A stretch of 64,000 bases of DNA from Thecamonas trahens ATCC 50062 (taxonomy: Eukaryota; Apusozoa; Apusomonadida; Apusomonadidae): assembly GCF_000142905.1 (NCBI RefSeq), contig NW_013657623.1, positions 183,337-247,336 on the forward strand. Reading direction: 5' to 3'. The stretch's first letter is position 1; every line of letters begins with the position of its first letter. Under the pieces are notes generated by a model. The model was not told the origin of the DNA and ran no database searches. It saw nothing but the letters and a program-made list of their open reading frames with translations. Positions 9,703-20,312 of the stretch are shown piece by piece. The position numbers and the translations under genes are program-made.

Positions 9703-9718
9703 GGTTCTTTTTAGAACC
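9703..9718 (+). promoter_or_regulatory. Histone mRNA 3' stem-loop
   Basis: The sequence is GGTTCT-TTTT-AGAACC: a perfect 6-bp stem with a four-T loop, 54 nt after the H3 stop codon, followed by ACCACCCC. This is the metazoan-type SLBP-binding stem-loop (consensus GGYYCTTTTCAGRRCCACC). The run after it (9714-9760) could contain the downstream element read by U7 snRNP. Confidence 0.9.
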
Positions 9719-9760
9719 ACCCCCCGTCTGACAATGGGAAACAGAATGAACGCAACCACT
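9714..9760 (+). repeat. H3 3'-end downstream element, copy A
   Basis: This stretch directly follows and slightly overlaps the stem-loop. It contains CCCCCGTCTGACAATGGGAA and a purine-rich AAACAGAATGAA, and is nearly repeated at 10033-10079 (about six differences in 47 bases by eye). Confidence 0.7.
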
Positions 9761-9807
9761 ACCGCAACCACCATTATGCGACCACTGCCCTGTGACAGCC
9801 CACACTA

Positions 9808-10116
9808 CTACGCTTGTTTACACACACACGCGCGCGCGAGGGGCTCTTGGTCTTGAGTGTAATTCCTGACTTGCGCGAGCGCGCCGTTGTTGGCCTTGCG
9901 CGCAATCTCCTCCTTCGCGTACGGCCGCGGGAAGTAGTCCGAGAGCTTGTCGGGGCGCATGAACAGCTCGCCCTCGTCGTTGGGCCCGTCCTCGACCTCG
10001 ATCTCCGCCGCCAGAGCCTTAGCCTCCTCCTCGGACCACCCCCGTCTGAGAAATGGGAAACAGAATGAATGCAACCACTGCCGTACAACGGTACCACGAG
10101 TCGACTGCAGCTGCAT
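9808..10116 (-). pseudogene. Orphan coding-like fragment between H3 and aminopeptidase
   Basis: This open frame gives 102 residues from an ATG at 10116. From about 10040 down to 9830 it looks like genuine protein: acidic and charged, with biased codons, including [17 protein letters not shown] and [20 protein letters not shown]. The upstream third reads through the H3-3'-end-like repeat (10033-10079), whose minus strand also resembles a pyrimidine tract ending CTCAG, a possible splice acceptor. I do not recognise the family. It may be the last exon of an unplaced gene or a gene relic carried with a duplicated histone 3' end. Confidence 0.3.
10033..10079 (+). repeat. H3 3'-end downstream element, copy B
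   Basis: This is a near copy of 9714-9760 (ACCACCCCCGTCTGAGAAAT, then GGGAAACAGAATGAATGCAA). It has no stem-loop in front of it and no H3 gene upstream, so it is a stray duplicate or the relic of a lost histone gene. Confidence 0.7.
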
Positions 10117-10177
10117 GACATCGCGGGCGAGCGCACGAGAGAGAGGGAGAGAGAGAGATTGCTTTACGGCACGCGCT

Positions 10178-13081
10178 TCAAGCCTCCTGCGCCTGGACCG
10201 CAAGCCAGGCCGAGACGGCGGCGCCGTCGCGCTCGATCCACTGCAGGCGGGCGGTGACCTCCTCGACGGCCTGCTTGAGCGGGCGCTCATAGGAGGAGAC
10301 GTCGCGGGCGGCGAAGAAAGCGTTGGCGGCGTCGAGGGCGTCCTGGGTGGTGAGCGAGCCGACAACCATCTTGACGATGCGGGCGAGGAGGAAGGCGCCC
10401 TGGAACTTGGCCTCGAGGGCGTCAAAGTTGGAGGAGACGTAGTCCCAGACGACGGCGCGGCCGACAGCCGAGCCAAGGAGCGAGCCGACGACGTAGAAGA
10501 GGTCCTGGTTGCGGACGTCGCCAGACTCTGCGGCCCAGACGGCGACCTTGTGGGCGAGGTCACGGGTGGGCACACCGCCGATGGCGGAGAGGAGAACGAC
10601 CTTGGTGTCCTGCGAAGTGGCGGCGTTGTATTCGGCGACGAGCTTGTTGTGCATGGCGGCGGCGTCGTCGGGCGAGGCGACCGAGAGGAGGGCCCAGTAG
10701 ACCGACGACTGCAGGTCTGGGTGGACGGTGCCGGCGTCGAAGCGGGCCTTGGCCTCGTCGACGACCGAGGCGACGTTGGCGCGGATGGCGCGCGAGAGAG
10801 CGAGCGGGCGCAGCTGCGAGTCCTGGTATGACTCGCCCGGCGACTTTGCCCATCCGAGCTTGGCGGCGAGCGGGGCAAAGAGGCGGCCGTAGACGGTGCG
10901 GAGGCCGGCGAGGTCGGCGTCCGAGGTCCAGGCCTTGGCGACGGCCGAGAGCGAGGATGCGATGTCAGCCCAGACAATGTACTCGGACTCGGCGGAGCCG
11001 ACGGCGGCGATGAGGTCGAGGGCGAGCGGGGTCGAGCCGTAGCCGGCGGCAGCGAGGGCAAAGGCGTCGTTGACGAGGCCAACGCGGTCGACGGGCGAGA
11101 GGGCGGCGAGGGCGTCCGACGACGAGAGGAGGGCGATGCTTTCGGCGTCGTAGGCGACGCGGTAAAAGCCGACCTGGCCTTGGTTGAGCTTGACCCAGGC
11201 GTCGGCGGCGACGGCGATCTCGCCTGTGGCGGCAGTGAGGAGGTCCTCGGACGCCGCGGCCGGGTCTGCACCCGAGACGGCGCGGAGCGGGATGTTCCAC
11301 TCGGGGGCGGCGACAGGGGTAGCGGCCGGGCGGCCGGTGGAGAGGAAGCGCTCCTGGGTGACGGCGAGGGTGGTCGGCGAGGTGCGGGAGACCGAGACGA
11401 CCGGGTAACCAACGGCGTTAACCCAGGTGTTCATCAGACCCGGAACGTCCTTGCCCGAGGCGGCGGAGAGGCAGGCCCAAAGGTCCTCGGTCTTGGTGTT
11501 GCCGTAGGCAAACTTGGCGACGTAGTCGCGCATGCCGGCGCGGAAGGTCTCCTCGCCCAGGTAGGCGACGAGCATGCGGACAACGGCAGAGCCCTTGCAG
11601 TACGAGATGGCGTCAAAGATCTCGTCGACCTTGTTCGGGTTCTCGATGGCGACCTCGATGGGGTGCGACGACTCGAGGGCGTCGAGCTCGAGGGCACGCT
11701 GGAAGTCGTTGACCACGTACTGGTTCCACACCTGCCACTCAGGGAAGAAAGCGTGTGTGGCGGCCCAGCCGACGTAGGTGGCAAAGGCCTCGTTGAGGTA
11801 GAGGTACGTCCACGAGTCCATGGTCACAAGGTTGCCGAACCATTGGTGGGCGAGCTCGTGGCCGACAACGTACGCCAGGCGCTGCTTGATCGACGCGGGC
11901 GTCGTCTCCTCGTTGTACAGAAGCAGGACCGAGCGGTACGTGACGAGACCCCAGTTCTCCATGGCGCCGGCGGCAAAGTCGGGGATGGCCACCATGTCGA
12001 GCTTGGGCAGCGGGTACTCCTTGGCGTAGTAGTCCTGGTAAAAGTCGAGGACCTTGACGCCAACGTCAAGAGCGAAGCGGCCCTGGTCGGCGAGGCCGAC
12101 CGGAGTGTAGACGCGGACGGCAATGTTGCCGATCTGGGTGTGCGCCTCGACGTAGTCGAGCTCGCCCACCACAAACGCCAGCAGATACGTCGACATGATC
12201 GGCGAGGTGGCAAAGGTCACCGTCCGCTTGCCCGCGGCCTCGTCGAGAGTCTCGGACACAATGTTCATGTTCGAGAGCGCGACGCGATCGGCCGGCACAA
12301 CGAGCGTGACGTCAAAGGTCGCCTTGAGCGCTGGCTCGTCAAAGCACGGGAACGCCCGCCGGGCGTCGGTCGCCTCAAACTGCGTCACCGCCATGTACCG
12401 CTCCTCGCCGGTCCCGTCGGCCTTGGAGTTGTACTTGGACCGGTAGAAGCCGGCCATCTGGTCGTTAAGCACGCCGTCGTAGGTGAACGCCAGCACACCG
12501 TCGGCGCCAGCCTTGGCACCTTCGCCCGCGAGCTCGATTGTCAGCTGCTCGAGCGTCTCGTCGTACGAGTGCGACGCCGCAGCCTCGCCGTTGTAGCTCA
12601 CGCTGTGGATGGTCAGCTCCTTGGCGTGGACCACAATCGTCTGCGAGTCGGCCGACGAGTTCACCTTGATCTCGCACTTGCCCGCAAAGGTAAACGCCTC
12701 AAGATCCGGCGTCAGGTGGACCGAGTAGTGCGACGGCAGCGTGTGCGTCGGCAGAAAGAACGCAGCAGAGTCAGCCACTGGAGACGTGGGGCGAGCCGCA
12801 ACGACGTCATCAGTCCGGCCAGCAACAGCAGTTACAGCATGAGCATGACCACCACCATCGCCACCATGGTCAGTGACCCCAACATCATGATGGCCCCCAC
12901 CATCGGTTCCGCCATGAGGCCCAGGACGGGTGTCATCATGACCGGCCAGACCCCACAGGTCGCGTTCGACGAAAACCAAAGCAAACGCCACAACGACGAC
13001 AGCGACCGAAAGCACCGACACCATGACCCATTCCCGGCTGTAAGTGCTGCTGCGAGGTCTCCCTCTGTCCCCCTCCAGCAT
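10178..13081 (-). CDS. M1 family zinc aminopeptidase, type II membrane protein (aminopeptidase N-like)
   Basis: The protein is 967 residues and removes N-terminal residues from peptides. A short basic cytoplasmic N-terminus is followed by a signal-anchor TM (about residues 20-40, [20 protein letters not shown]), so the catalytic part faces outward or into the lumen. A His/Gly/Asp-rich stalk follows. The catalytic domain has the exopeptidase motif GAMEN (372-376) and the zinc site [10 protein letters not shown] (H408, E409, H412) with E431 in NEAFA, 18 residues after the HEXXH block as required. The ERAP1-like C-terminal helical domain follows to the end. I use the ATG at 13081 because it places the anchor normally; the frame runs 30 codons further upstream. 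Its length fits aminopeptidase N rather than the shorter cytosolic forms. Confidence 0.93.
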   Translation of the reverse strand: MLEGDRGRPRSSTYSREWVMVSVLSVAVVVVAFALVFVERDLWGLAGHDDTRPGPHGGTDGGGHHDVGVTDHGGDGGGHAHAVTAVAGRTDDVVAARPTSPVADSAAFFLPTHTLPSHYSVHLTPDLEAFTFAGKCEIKVNSSADSQTIVVHAKELTIHSVSYNGEAAASHSYDETLEQLTIELAGEGAKAGADGVLAFTYDGVLNDQMAGFYRSKYNSKADGTGEERYMAVTQFEATDARRAFPCFDEPALKATFDVTLVVPADRVALSNMNIVSETLDEAAGKRTVTFATSPIMSTYLLAFVVGELDYVEAHTQIGNIAVRVYTPVGLADQGRFALDVGVKVLDFYQDYYAKEYPLPKLDMVAIPDFAAGAMENWGLVTYRSVLLLYNEETTPASIKQRLAYVVGHELAHQWFGNLVTMDSWTYLYLNEAFATYVGWAATHAFFPEWQVWNQYVVNDFQRALELDALESSHPIEVAIENPNKVDEIFDAISYCKGSAVVRMLVAYLGEETFRAGMRDYVAKFAYGNTKTEDLWACLSAASGKDVPGLMNTWVNAVGYPVVSVSRTSPTTLAVTQERFLSTGRPAATPVAAPEWNIPLRAVSGADPAAASEDLLTAATGEIAVAADAWVKLNQGQVGFYRVAYDAESIALLSSSDALAALSPVDRVGLVNDAFALAAAGYGSTPLALDLIAAVGSAESEYIVWADIASSLSAVAKAWTSDADLAGLRTVYGRLFAPLAAKLGWAKSPGESYQDSQLRPLALSRAIRANVASVVDEAKARFDAGTVHPDLQSSVYWALLSVASPDDAAAMHNKLVAEYNAATSQDTKVVLLSAIGGVPTRDLAHKVAVWAAESGDVRNQDLFYVVGSLLGSAVGRAVVWDYVSSNFDALEAKFQGAFLLARIVKMVVGSLTTQDALDAANAFFAARDVSSYERPLKQAVEEVTARLQWIERDGAAVSAWLAVQAQEA

Positions 13082-13916
13082 TGCCCTCTTGTTGCACACG
13101 TACTGGTTGCTTGTAATGGCAGAGTGGGGTGCGCCGCTCCCCTGCCTTGGCTCTCGCCACGCTCCTCGCAACCCGCCCTGCCCCTCACCTCGCCACGTGA
13201 CCTCACCCGCTCGCGTTCATGGCCGGCCGATGACTCGCTTTTTTCTTTTTTTTTCTCGTCTACCTTGTCACCTGCCGCACTCAATCTCGCGCTATTGCCA
13301 TCCGATGGGTGCGATCCGATGGGTGCGATAGGGGTATCTGAGACAATGTGCGGCGGCTTGGGCATGCGACGGTTGTGGGCAGAAGTGAACAGCAGTGCAG
13401 CTTGAGGCCACCGATTTGGGTCCGTCACGCGTTTCGGACCAAACGGCCAAAACCAAATGTCGCGATGCCTCTCTACACTGCTTGCTTGTCATCCAACCCT
13501 GCTCGCCAAACACACCTGGAACTAGTACGGCCTGAATGTGCACGCTGCCCCTCCCCTGGAGCAGCAACTTGCCACAGTCCCCACAATCTCCAACACCCAA
13601 GTATTCCACCCTCTTGTAGGGATCGGTGTGGCATTTTCCGTCCAAAAAAGTGATCACCACGATCCATTTTCCGTCACGCTGGATGCCTCCGCTCTGCCCT
13701 TGCCCTTGCCCAGCAGCTTTGCCAGCCCTGCGCGCCCCTCCTCCTCCTCTATGACGTTACCTTGTTTCATGCCATCCCGATGGCTTCTCTGGTTGGATTT
13801 GATGCCTTTATTTTCTGTCGTGCATGGACGGAAAAGGCAGACGAGGCGGCGGCGAGCAAACAAAGTCGCGCCTCGCTGCCACAGCCCAGCACTCGACTTG
13901 GACACTCAAGGTGCGC
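13082..13916. other. Divergent intergenic region (835 bp)
   Basis: It lies between the aminopeptidase (minus) and the fucosyltransferase (plus). It contains a 14-bp tandem duplication (ATCCGATGGGTGCG, about 13299-13327), T-rich runs at about 13239-13255, and two ATTTTCCGTC-like strings near 13633 and 13667. Short open frames are present but not protein-like. I see no tRNA. Confidence 0.5.
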
Positions 13917-15251
13917 ATGGTCGGGGCATGGCGACGACGCAGGTGGGCGGTGATGGGCGCAGCAATGGCGCTTGTCTGCACCAGCTTGCTCGTTCTCGAC
14001 CCCGGGATGCCAGTCAATCTCCAGCGCGAGCTCGTCCACCGCACCGTGCCACGGGCTGTGCGGACCGTCCGCGGCGTGGGCGGACGATGTGAGGCACGGC
14101 GGGGCAATGCGATGCGGCAGCCGCATCGCATCGTTTTTGCCACACCGTTTTTCGGCGGCGAGTATGGGCCGGCCTCGCGGATGTTCCACGGCGCGGCGTG
14201 GGACGGCGGCGACGGGCGGTGCGAGGTGATCGATGCGGCCGGAGTGAGCGGCGATGTGATCGCCTCGGCCGACGTGGTGGTCTTCCATGCCTTTGACATC
14301 GACTCGAGGCAGCTGCCGACTACGCGGCACTGCGACCAAGCGTGGTTGCTGTGGAACCTCGAGCCGCCGCACAAGTACGAGGTGCGTGCGTCGATCGAGG
14401 TTGATCTGCGGCGCCAGGCCGACGCCGCGCTTTTCCAGCTCCACGCCAACTACCGGCTCGACGCCGATGTGGCGCTGCCGTATCTCGGTGAGCGCGGCGT
14501 GCTTGATCGAGTCCGGACCGCGCTGCAGACGGCTGTGGATCTGGAAGCTGTCGCTGCCAAGCTGGAGTGGGCGGTGTCAGGGCCGGGTGCGCCGGCCTTC
14601 TTCCTCGCCTCCAACTGCCACGCGTTGAACGGGCGCGACGAGTACGTCGCCGAGCTTGCCAAGCACATCGGCGTCCACTCGTGGGGCCGATGCGTTCCGA
14701 GCGATGCGGCGGAGCTGGCACGGACAGGCCTCGCACACAATCGACACGCGCCGGGCTTCAAGGAGAGCCTGCTTGACGCGTATCCGTTTGTGCTTGCCTT
14801 TGAGAACTCGGCGGCCGAGTCGTACGTGACCGAAAAGTGGCATCAGGGTCTGGCAGCACCGACGACAGTGCCAATTGTGCTGGGTGCGCCCAACATAGCC
14901 GCCTTTGCGCCGTCATCGGCTGTCTACCTCGACGCGTCGGCCTACCCATCGCCAGCGGATCTGGCCACGGCCATGCGTGCGCTCCTCGTCTCGCCACGGG
15001 CGTTTGCGGCTGCCCTTGTCAGCGATCGCACAACATGCTCGCCAACATTTGACACACTCTGGGGCTGTCGCGCGCCTGCAACTGCACGTCACCTCGCTGG
15101 CGGCCTCACCCAGCTCTGCAATCTGCTCGATCGCCACACTCATGACTGGACGGAATACCTCGGGCAGCGCGAAGCGGATCCGGTCATGCTTGCTGATCTC
15201 GAGGCGCCCGACGCCGTCGCCTGCATCTCTTGCACTGTCAACAAAGCTTGA
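13917..15251 (+). CDS. GT10 family alpha-1,3/4-fucosyltransferase-like protein
   Basis: The protein is 444 residues from the ATG at 13917, or 475 from an in-frame ATG at 13824. I prefer the later start because it gives a short basic tail (VGAWRRRRW) before the signal-anchor TM, the normal Golgi type II layout. The donor-binding core is typical of GT10: L-W-N-L-E-P-P-H near the middle, N-R-H-A-P-G-F-K, and FVLAFENSAAESYVTEKWHQ followed by VPIVLGAPNI, matching the family pattern FENS...DYVTEK...VPVVLG. Conserved cysteines lie near the C-terminus (GCRAP, CISC). It would transfer fucose from GDP-fucose to a glycan; the linkage is unknown. An assembly gap lies 90 bp downstream. Confidence 0.85.
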   Translation: MVGAWRRRRWAVMGAAMALVCTSLLVLDPGMPVNLQRELVHRTVPRAVRTVRGVGGRCEARRGNAMRQPHRIVFATPFFGGEYGPASRMFHGAAWDGGDGRCEVIDAAGVSGDVIASADVVVFHAFDIDSRQLPTTRHCDQAWLLWNLEPPHKYEVRASIEVDLRRQADAALFQLHANYRLDADVALPYLGERGVLDRVRTALQTAVDLEAVAAKLEWAVSGPGAPAFFLASNCHALNGRDEYVAELAKHIGVHSWGRCVPSDAAELARTGLAHNRHAPGFKESLLDAYPFVLAFENSAAESYVTEKWHQGLAAPTTVPIVLGAPNIAAFAPSSAVYLDASAYPSPADLATAMRALLVSPRAFAAALVSDRTTCSPTFDTLWGCRAPATARHLAGGLTQLCNLLDRHTHDWTEYLGQREADPVMLADLEAPDAVACISCTVNKA

Positions 15252-15340
15252 GATGTATTGTTCTCCGCCTCCTCCCCCCGCTCCGCACCACCAGCCCCCA
15301 CCCTCCGCGATCCCTTCACCCGTGACCGCCCACCCCACTA

Positions 15341-15440
15341 NNNNNNNNNNNNNNNNNNNNNNNNNNNNNNNNNNNNNNNNNNNNNNNNNNNNNNNNNNNN
15401 NNNNNNNNNNNNNNNNNNNNNNNNNNNNNNNNNNNNNNNN
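15341..15440. other. Assembly gap (100 N)
   Basis: One hundred N bases between C-rich sequences in the spacer between the fucosyltransferase and the ABC transporter. The flanks show nothing coding. Confidence 0.99.
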
Positions 15441-15573
15441 CGGAAAAAATTGCGGACATGGTTCGCAAAGATGCGAGAGTTGTAGCCGAGGACAGGACCT
15501 CAACTTTCCCCCCCACCCCCCCCACTCCCCCACTCCCCCATCCCCTATCCCCCCCCACCGTATCACAAACACC

Positions 15574-17688
15574 ATGTTCCGCATAGCCTCGCTGGCAAGA
15601 ACATGCCCCCCACAGACAGGCCTCTTCCCCGTGGCTGGACTGGCATGGCGCTGGAGTGTGGCAGGCGGTAGCTGGCGTGGCTACGCGACAGCCGCTGCCG
15701 GCGGAGCAGGCGACGACGAGCAGGCCAAGAAGGAGGGCAAGCCAGAGACGAAGGCGGCGATGGGCAAGGCGGGAGGAGTCGGCAGAGGAAAGGACGGAGA
15801 GAGCTCGGACATGAAGATCGTGAGCAGACTGCTGCCCTATCTTTGGCCCAAGGACTCCAAGGCGCTCCGGACTCGGGTCGCCTTCTCGCTCGCCTGCCTC
15901 CTCGGCGGCAAGGTGCTCAACGTCCAGGTTCCGATTCTTTTCAAGACGGCGGTAGACAGGCTGTCCGAGATGAGCGCGGCAACGAGTGCTGCGGCGAGTG
16001 CTGCTGTGGGCGATGCTGCTGCTGCTGCGGCTGCGGCAGCGCCGGAGATGATGGTGGCGGCGCCGATGGCGGTGCTGCTCGGGTACGGCGCGGCACGGAC
16101 GGCGGCGTTTGGACTCTCTGAGCTCCGCTCGGCGGTGTTTGCCACGGTAACACAGTCTGCCATCCGGTCGATTGCGCTGCGGACGTTCAAGCACCTCCAC
16201 GCCATGGACCTCTCGTACCACCTCGGGCGGCAGACTGGGGCGCTGGCGCGGTCGATCGAGCGCGGCTCGCGTGGTATTAACTTTCTGCTCTCGGCCATTC
16301 TCTTCAACATTGCGCCGACGCTGTTTGAGATCTCGCTGGTGTGCGGCATTCTCTGGTCGCAGTTTGGCGCCGAGTACGCCGCCGTGACGGTGGCGACCAT
16401 GTCGGCGTACACCGCGTTCACCTTTGGCATCACCTCGTGGCGGACCAAGTTCCGCAAGCAGATGAACGCTGCTGACTCGGAGGCCGGGACCAAGGTCATC
16501 GACTCGCTCATCAACTACGAGACGGTCAAGTACTTTACCAACGAGGACCACGAGGCGAAGCGTTACGATGCTGCGCTGGCAAAGTACGAGACGGCGGCGG
16601 TGAAGACCTCGCAGTCACTGGCAGGGCTCAACTTTGGCCAGTCGGCCATCTTCTCCGTCGCGCTCACCACCATGATGGTGATGGCCGGCAACGGGGTCGC
16701 CGCCGGCGACATGACCGTCGGCGACCTCGTCATGGTCAACGGCCTCCTCTTCCAGCTCTCACTCCCGCTCAACTTCCTCGGCTCAGTCTATCGCGAGATG
16801 CGCCAGGCGCTGGTCGACATGGAGACCATGTTTGGCCTCCTCGACGTCCAGCCCAAGATTGCCGATGCGCCCGACGCCGTGGCGTACACCGCGCCGGCGA
16901 CCGGCGCGCCCGGCGAGCTTGTTTTCTCGGACGTCAAGTTCTCGTACGTTGACGGCAAGCCGCTGCTGAACGGCGTCTCGTTCACCGCGCCGGCAGGCTC
17001 CAAGGTCGCCATCGTCGGCGGCTCGGGCTCGGGCAAGTCGACCATCCTGCGCCTCCTCTTCCGCATGTTTGACCCCGAGTCGGGCTCGATCACGCTCGAC
17101 GGCCAGCCGCTGGCCAAGCTCAAGCTCCACGACCTGCGGTCGCTCTTTGGCGTCATTCCGCAGGACACGGTCCTGTTCAATGACACCATCCGCTACAACA
17201 TCGGCTACGGCGACCTGGGCGCGTCGCAGGCCGACATCGAGGCTGCCGCGTCGGCCGCACAGATCCACGACGCCATCCTCGCCATGCCCAACGGGTACGA
17301 CACCGTCGTCGGCGAGCGCGGCCTCAAGCTCTCCGGCGGCGAGAAGCAGCGGGTCGCCATTGCGCGGACGCTGCTGAAGAATCCGGTCATCCTCCTCTCC
17401 GACGAGGCCACCTCGGCGCTCGACTCCAAGACCGAGGCCCAGATCGCGGCGCTCTCGTCGTCGGTCGGCACCGGCGCCGGCCGGACCGAAATCGTTGTCG
17501 CCCACCGGCTCTCCACCGTCGTCGACGCCGACAAAATCATTGTCCTCCGTGACGGCCGTGTTGCCGAGTCGGGTTCGCACCACGAGCTCGTTGCCCGCGG
17601 CGGCGAGTATGCTTCCATGTGGGAGCGCCAGGCGTCGGTTATCGACGATCTCGCTGCCGCGCCTGCCTCGGCGCCGTCGCCGGCGTGA
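15574..17688 (+). CDS. ATM1: Mitochondrial ABC half-transporter, ATM1/ABCB7 type
   Basis: The protein is 704 residues. In the family it exports a glutathione-linked sulfur compound from the mitochondrion for cytosolic Fe-S assembly. Residues 1-50 form an Arg/Ala-rich, acid-free presequence (MFRIASLARTCPP... WRGYATAAAGG). A six-TM exporter domain follows (about 90-400), with the family-typical TKVIDSLINYETVKYF and FTNEDHEAKRY. The nucleotide-binding domain has Walker A GGSGSGKST (482-490), signature LSGGEKQR (586 on), Walker B LLSDE (about 607-611) followed by ATSALDSK, and the H-loop AHRLST. A half-transporter of this length acts as a homodimer. There is a TM-region Ala-rich insert (about 130-160). 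The start is the first ATG, after a C-rich leader. Confidence 0.93.
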   Translation: MFRIASLARTCPPQTGLFPVAGLAWRWSVAGGSWRGYATAAAGGAGDDEQAKKEGKPETKAAMGKAGGVGRGKDGESSDMKIVSRLLPYLWPKDSKALRTRVAFSLACLLGGKVLNVQVPILFKTAVDRLSEMSAATSAAASAAVGDAAAAAAAAAPEMMVAAPMAVLLGYGAARTAAFGLSELRSAVFATVTQSAIRSIALRTFKHLHAMDLSYHLGRQTGALARSIERGSRGINFLLSAILFNIAPTLFEISLVCGILWSQFGAEYAAVTVATMSAYTAFTFGITSWRTKFRKQMNAADSEAGTKVIDSLINYETVKYFTNEDHEAKRYDAALAKYETAAVKTSQSLAGLNFGQSAIFSVALTTMMVMAGNGVAAGDMTVGDLVMVNGLLFQLSLPLNFLGSVYREMRQALVDMETMFGLLDVQPKIADAPDAVAYTAPATGAPGELVFSDVKFSYVDGKPLLNGVSFTAPAGSKVAIVGGSGSGKSTILRLLFRMFDPESGSITLDGQPLAKLKLHDLRSLFGVIPQDTVLFNDTIRYNIGYGDLGASQADIEAAASAAQIHDAILAMPNGYDTVVGERGLKLSGGEKQRVAIARTLLKNPVILLSDEATSALDSKTEAQIAALSSSVGTGAGRTEIVVAHRLSTVVDADKIIVLRDGRVAESGSHHELVARGGEYASMWERQASVIDDLAAAPASAPSPA

Positions 17689-18052
17689 TGGTACACACCC
17701 TCTACGGCACATCACCACAAACTCGCTACACCACTGGCACAACCCACGCCGACGGGAGTGTGCGTTACGCAACGATGATGAACCGGCCTGGAACCACCAT
17801 TGATTCAACGATTAATTCAACGAGTGAGTTATTGTTAGCTGGCGGCCTTTCTTCACGCTTTTGATCGTTACGCCTTTGTGTGACAGGACCCAACAAACAA
17901 ATGAACGAACAAACGAACGAACAAACGAACGAACGAACGAACGAACTGAAGCGAACGAACCGAAGCGAACGAAAAATATTCGATGGTCTCCGTCATCAGG
18001 CGAGCAGCAAGGCAGCAGGCAGGGCGAGGGTACACTCAACTCTCCCTTCACC
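17689..18052. other. Intergenic region with (GAAC)n repeats
   Basis: This 364-bp spacer contains two ATTCAACGA copies (about 17801-17823) and, at about 17901-17977, a run of GAAC/GAACAAAC tetranucleotide repeats ending about 75 bp before the next ATG. No gene is seen. Confidence 0.6.
17901..17977. repeat. GAAC tetranucleotide repeat
   Basis: Imperfect AACG/GAAC repeats lie upstream of the 12-TM gene. A reverse-complement type of array (GTTC) lies upstream of the CAF1 gene at 61019-61083. Confidence 0.75.
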
Positions 18053-20312
18053 ATGGCCAAGGGCAAGAAGAGCAAGGACTACTCGTACGGTTCGTACGAC
18101 GACTACAACTACGATGCCGACGGAACCTGGTTCCGCACCTGGGGCAACGACTGCTGTGTCGGCTGGCAGCGGATCTTCCTCTTTGTCACCGGCGTCCTCT
18201 TTTTCATCGTCGCCGTTTACCAGGCTTCCCATGCCGGTGACTACATCAACCGCAACATGAAGAGCACCGACTCCACCAAGGCGAACGCCATCTCCTCGGA
18301 GGTCATCTCGTTTGCTGAGGGTGGCTCCCTTGTTTCCGCTGCCGCCGCTGTACGCTCCCTCCCTCCCTCTCCCTTCCCCTGCCCCTGTCCCAGCTGACCT
18401 GACCCAGTTCGTTTCCCCCCCTTGCTAACCCCCCCCCCCCCTCCCACCACCACTACCCGGACGGTTCGTCCTTCTCCACTTGCCCCTACAGTCCCTACAG
18501 CCCCAGCAGTCCCTGCGGCCCCTGCAAGAACCCCCCCCTCCCCCTCCCCCTTCCCTGCTCTGCTCTACACGGCAAAAAACTTCCGTTGGCGCCAGGCAAC
18601 CAACCAATCGATCACCCCCACCTCCTCCTCCCTCCTCCCTCCCCCCTCTCCCCCCACCACTGCCCCCACCACTGCCCCCACCACTGCCCCCACTCTTTCC
18701 TTTCCCTTCACCATTCTGTTCCTTCCTCCTTCCCTCTCTCTCTCCCACCCTCCCTCCCTCCCCCCCCCCCCCACCCCTGTTTTCTCCTCTGTCCCGCACT
18801 CGCCCGTGGGTGGCCTTTTTTTCTCCTGCCACGGCCAGCTCCGCCACCACTCACCACAAACCACAACCTCTGCCTTTTGGACTGCTTGCACAGATCGCGA
18901 TTGTTTGGCATGTGCTCAAGTGGAACGTTGCCTCGCGCCACATGACCAACGTTCTTGTCTGCCTCTCGCTCGGGATCCAGATTGCCTGCGTCGGTTTCTT
19001 CTCGCGCCAGATGAAGGACAACAAGCCGTCGTCTGGCGATGGCGACCTCGATGCTGCTATCACGGGCGCCGGTGCCGCGTCTGTGGTCAACGCCGGTCTC
19101 TCGATCTTTGCGCTGGTCTTCCTCCAGCTCTTCGCGGCCGACTTTATGTCCGCCCAGGGCCAGACCAACTGCTGCGACAACATGGGCTGCGCCACCTCGA
19201 ACGACTGCGCCTGCGACTGCGGCTGCTTCGGCTGCACCGGTGGCCGGCTTATTGTCTTTGTGACCGGCATTCTGGCCATTGTTGTGGCCGTCGCCCGTGT
19301 CGGCAACTACGCGTCGATTGTGTCGGACCTCTTTGACAGCAAGACCGTCGTTGGCAACCACACGGCCGATGAGCTGTACGGCAACTACGCGATTGCGCTC
19401 ATCCTCAACCTTGCTGTCCCCGGCATTGTTCTCCTCCACGCCTTTGTGTGGAACGTCAACTCGCAGACGGCGGTGCTTGTTATCGGCTTTGCCGGCATCA
19501 TCAACGACGCCTGGTCGTTTGTCTACTCGTCGGTCTTCCTCAAGGAGGAGAAGCCGGCCAGTGGCGCTGACAACGACGATCGCCTTGTCTCCCTGGCCTC
19601 GCTCGCCATCGTCTCGCTCGCTTTCTCGATTGCCAACTGGGTTCTGGTCTGGTTCTTCTCGGACAACTTCTTCAAGCATGACGTCGAGGAGGACGAGTCC
19701 GAGGAGGAGGAGGAGTGCTGCGACACCATGTGCTACTGGATCGGCCGCTCGACTGCGCGCCTCATCCTCTTTGTGCTCCTTGCTGTCGGCCTTGTCATCT
19801 ACATTGTCCGCTTCGGCATTGCCGGCGACCTCCAGTCGCGCATCCACGACAGCGAGCTCGACTCGTCCAAGGCCGCGCCCAAGGGCAATGCCGCGTCGCG
19901 CTTCCTCACCTCCACCTCGCTCTACGGTGCCCCGATGGGTGCTGCGGTCACCTTCTTCATTGGCCTCGGCCACATGTGGTTCTGGAACCGCACCACGGCC
20001 ATCGCTACCTCGGCCGCGTTCATGATCCTCTTTGTCTCGGACATTGCCTCGGCTGGCTACGGCTTCAAGCAGACGCAGCTGTACAACAAGAACAAGGACA
20101 CCAGCCCCAAGCCCGACGACAAGTACGTCTCGCTCGAGTCGTTTGCTTTCATCTCGTCCGTCATTGCCCTCATCGTCTTTGTCGTTGCCATCTTCTTCTC
20201 GTGCGGCTTCAACAAGGCCGACCGCGGCGAGCTCCGCGCCGGCCACGTCGACGACTCGGAGGCCTCGGGCGACGAGTACACCTACGCTACCGCCGACGAC
20301 TACTCGTACTAA
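18053..20312 (+). CDS. Polytopic membrane protein of three tandem 4-TM modules, function unknown
   Basis: Exons 18053-18349 and 18894-20312 give 571 residues. I do not recognise the family. The protein reads as three repeats of about 175 residues, each with a Cys-rich lead-in (DCCVGWQR; CGCFGCTGGR; CCDTMCYWIGR), a first TM starting (L/I)-F-V-T-G or similar, a second TM ending H-x3-WN (HVLKWNV, HAFVWNV, HMWFWNR), and two more TMs. That predicts about 12 membrane spans. Short Tyr/Asp-rich tails cap both ends (KDYSYGSYDDYNYD at the N-terminus, EYTYATADDYSY at the C-terminus). An acidic run (VEEDESEEEEE) precedes the third module. The Cys clusters could bind metal or form disulfides; transport is a guess. 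Confidence 0.85.
18350..18893 (+). other. Intron of the 12-TM gene (544 nt)
   Basis: The donor is GTACGCTCC and the acceptor CTTGCACAG. It is strongly pyrimidine-rich and includes a CCCACCACTGCC repeat of about four units (18653-18692). The splice joins phase 0 codons and merges two frames that otherwise stop inside the intron. Confidence 0.85.

Noticed and set aside
11180-13405. 741-codon plus-strand open frame opposite the aminopeptidase
   Set aside because: It is antisense to a clear M1 peptidase with catalytic motifs; Arg/Gly/Val-rich shadow caused by high GC third positions.
17901-17977. CRISPR-like array
   Set aside because: Tetranucleotide microsatellite with no spacers, in a eukaryotic contig.
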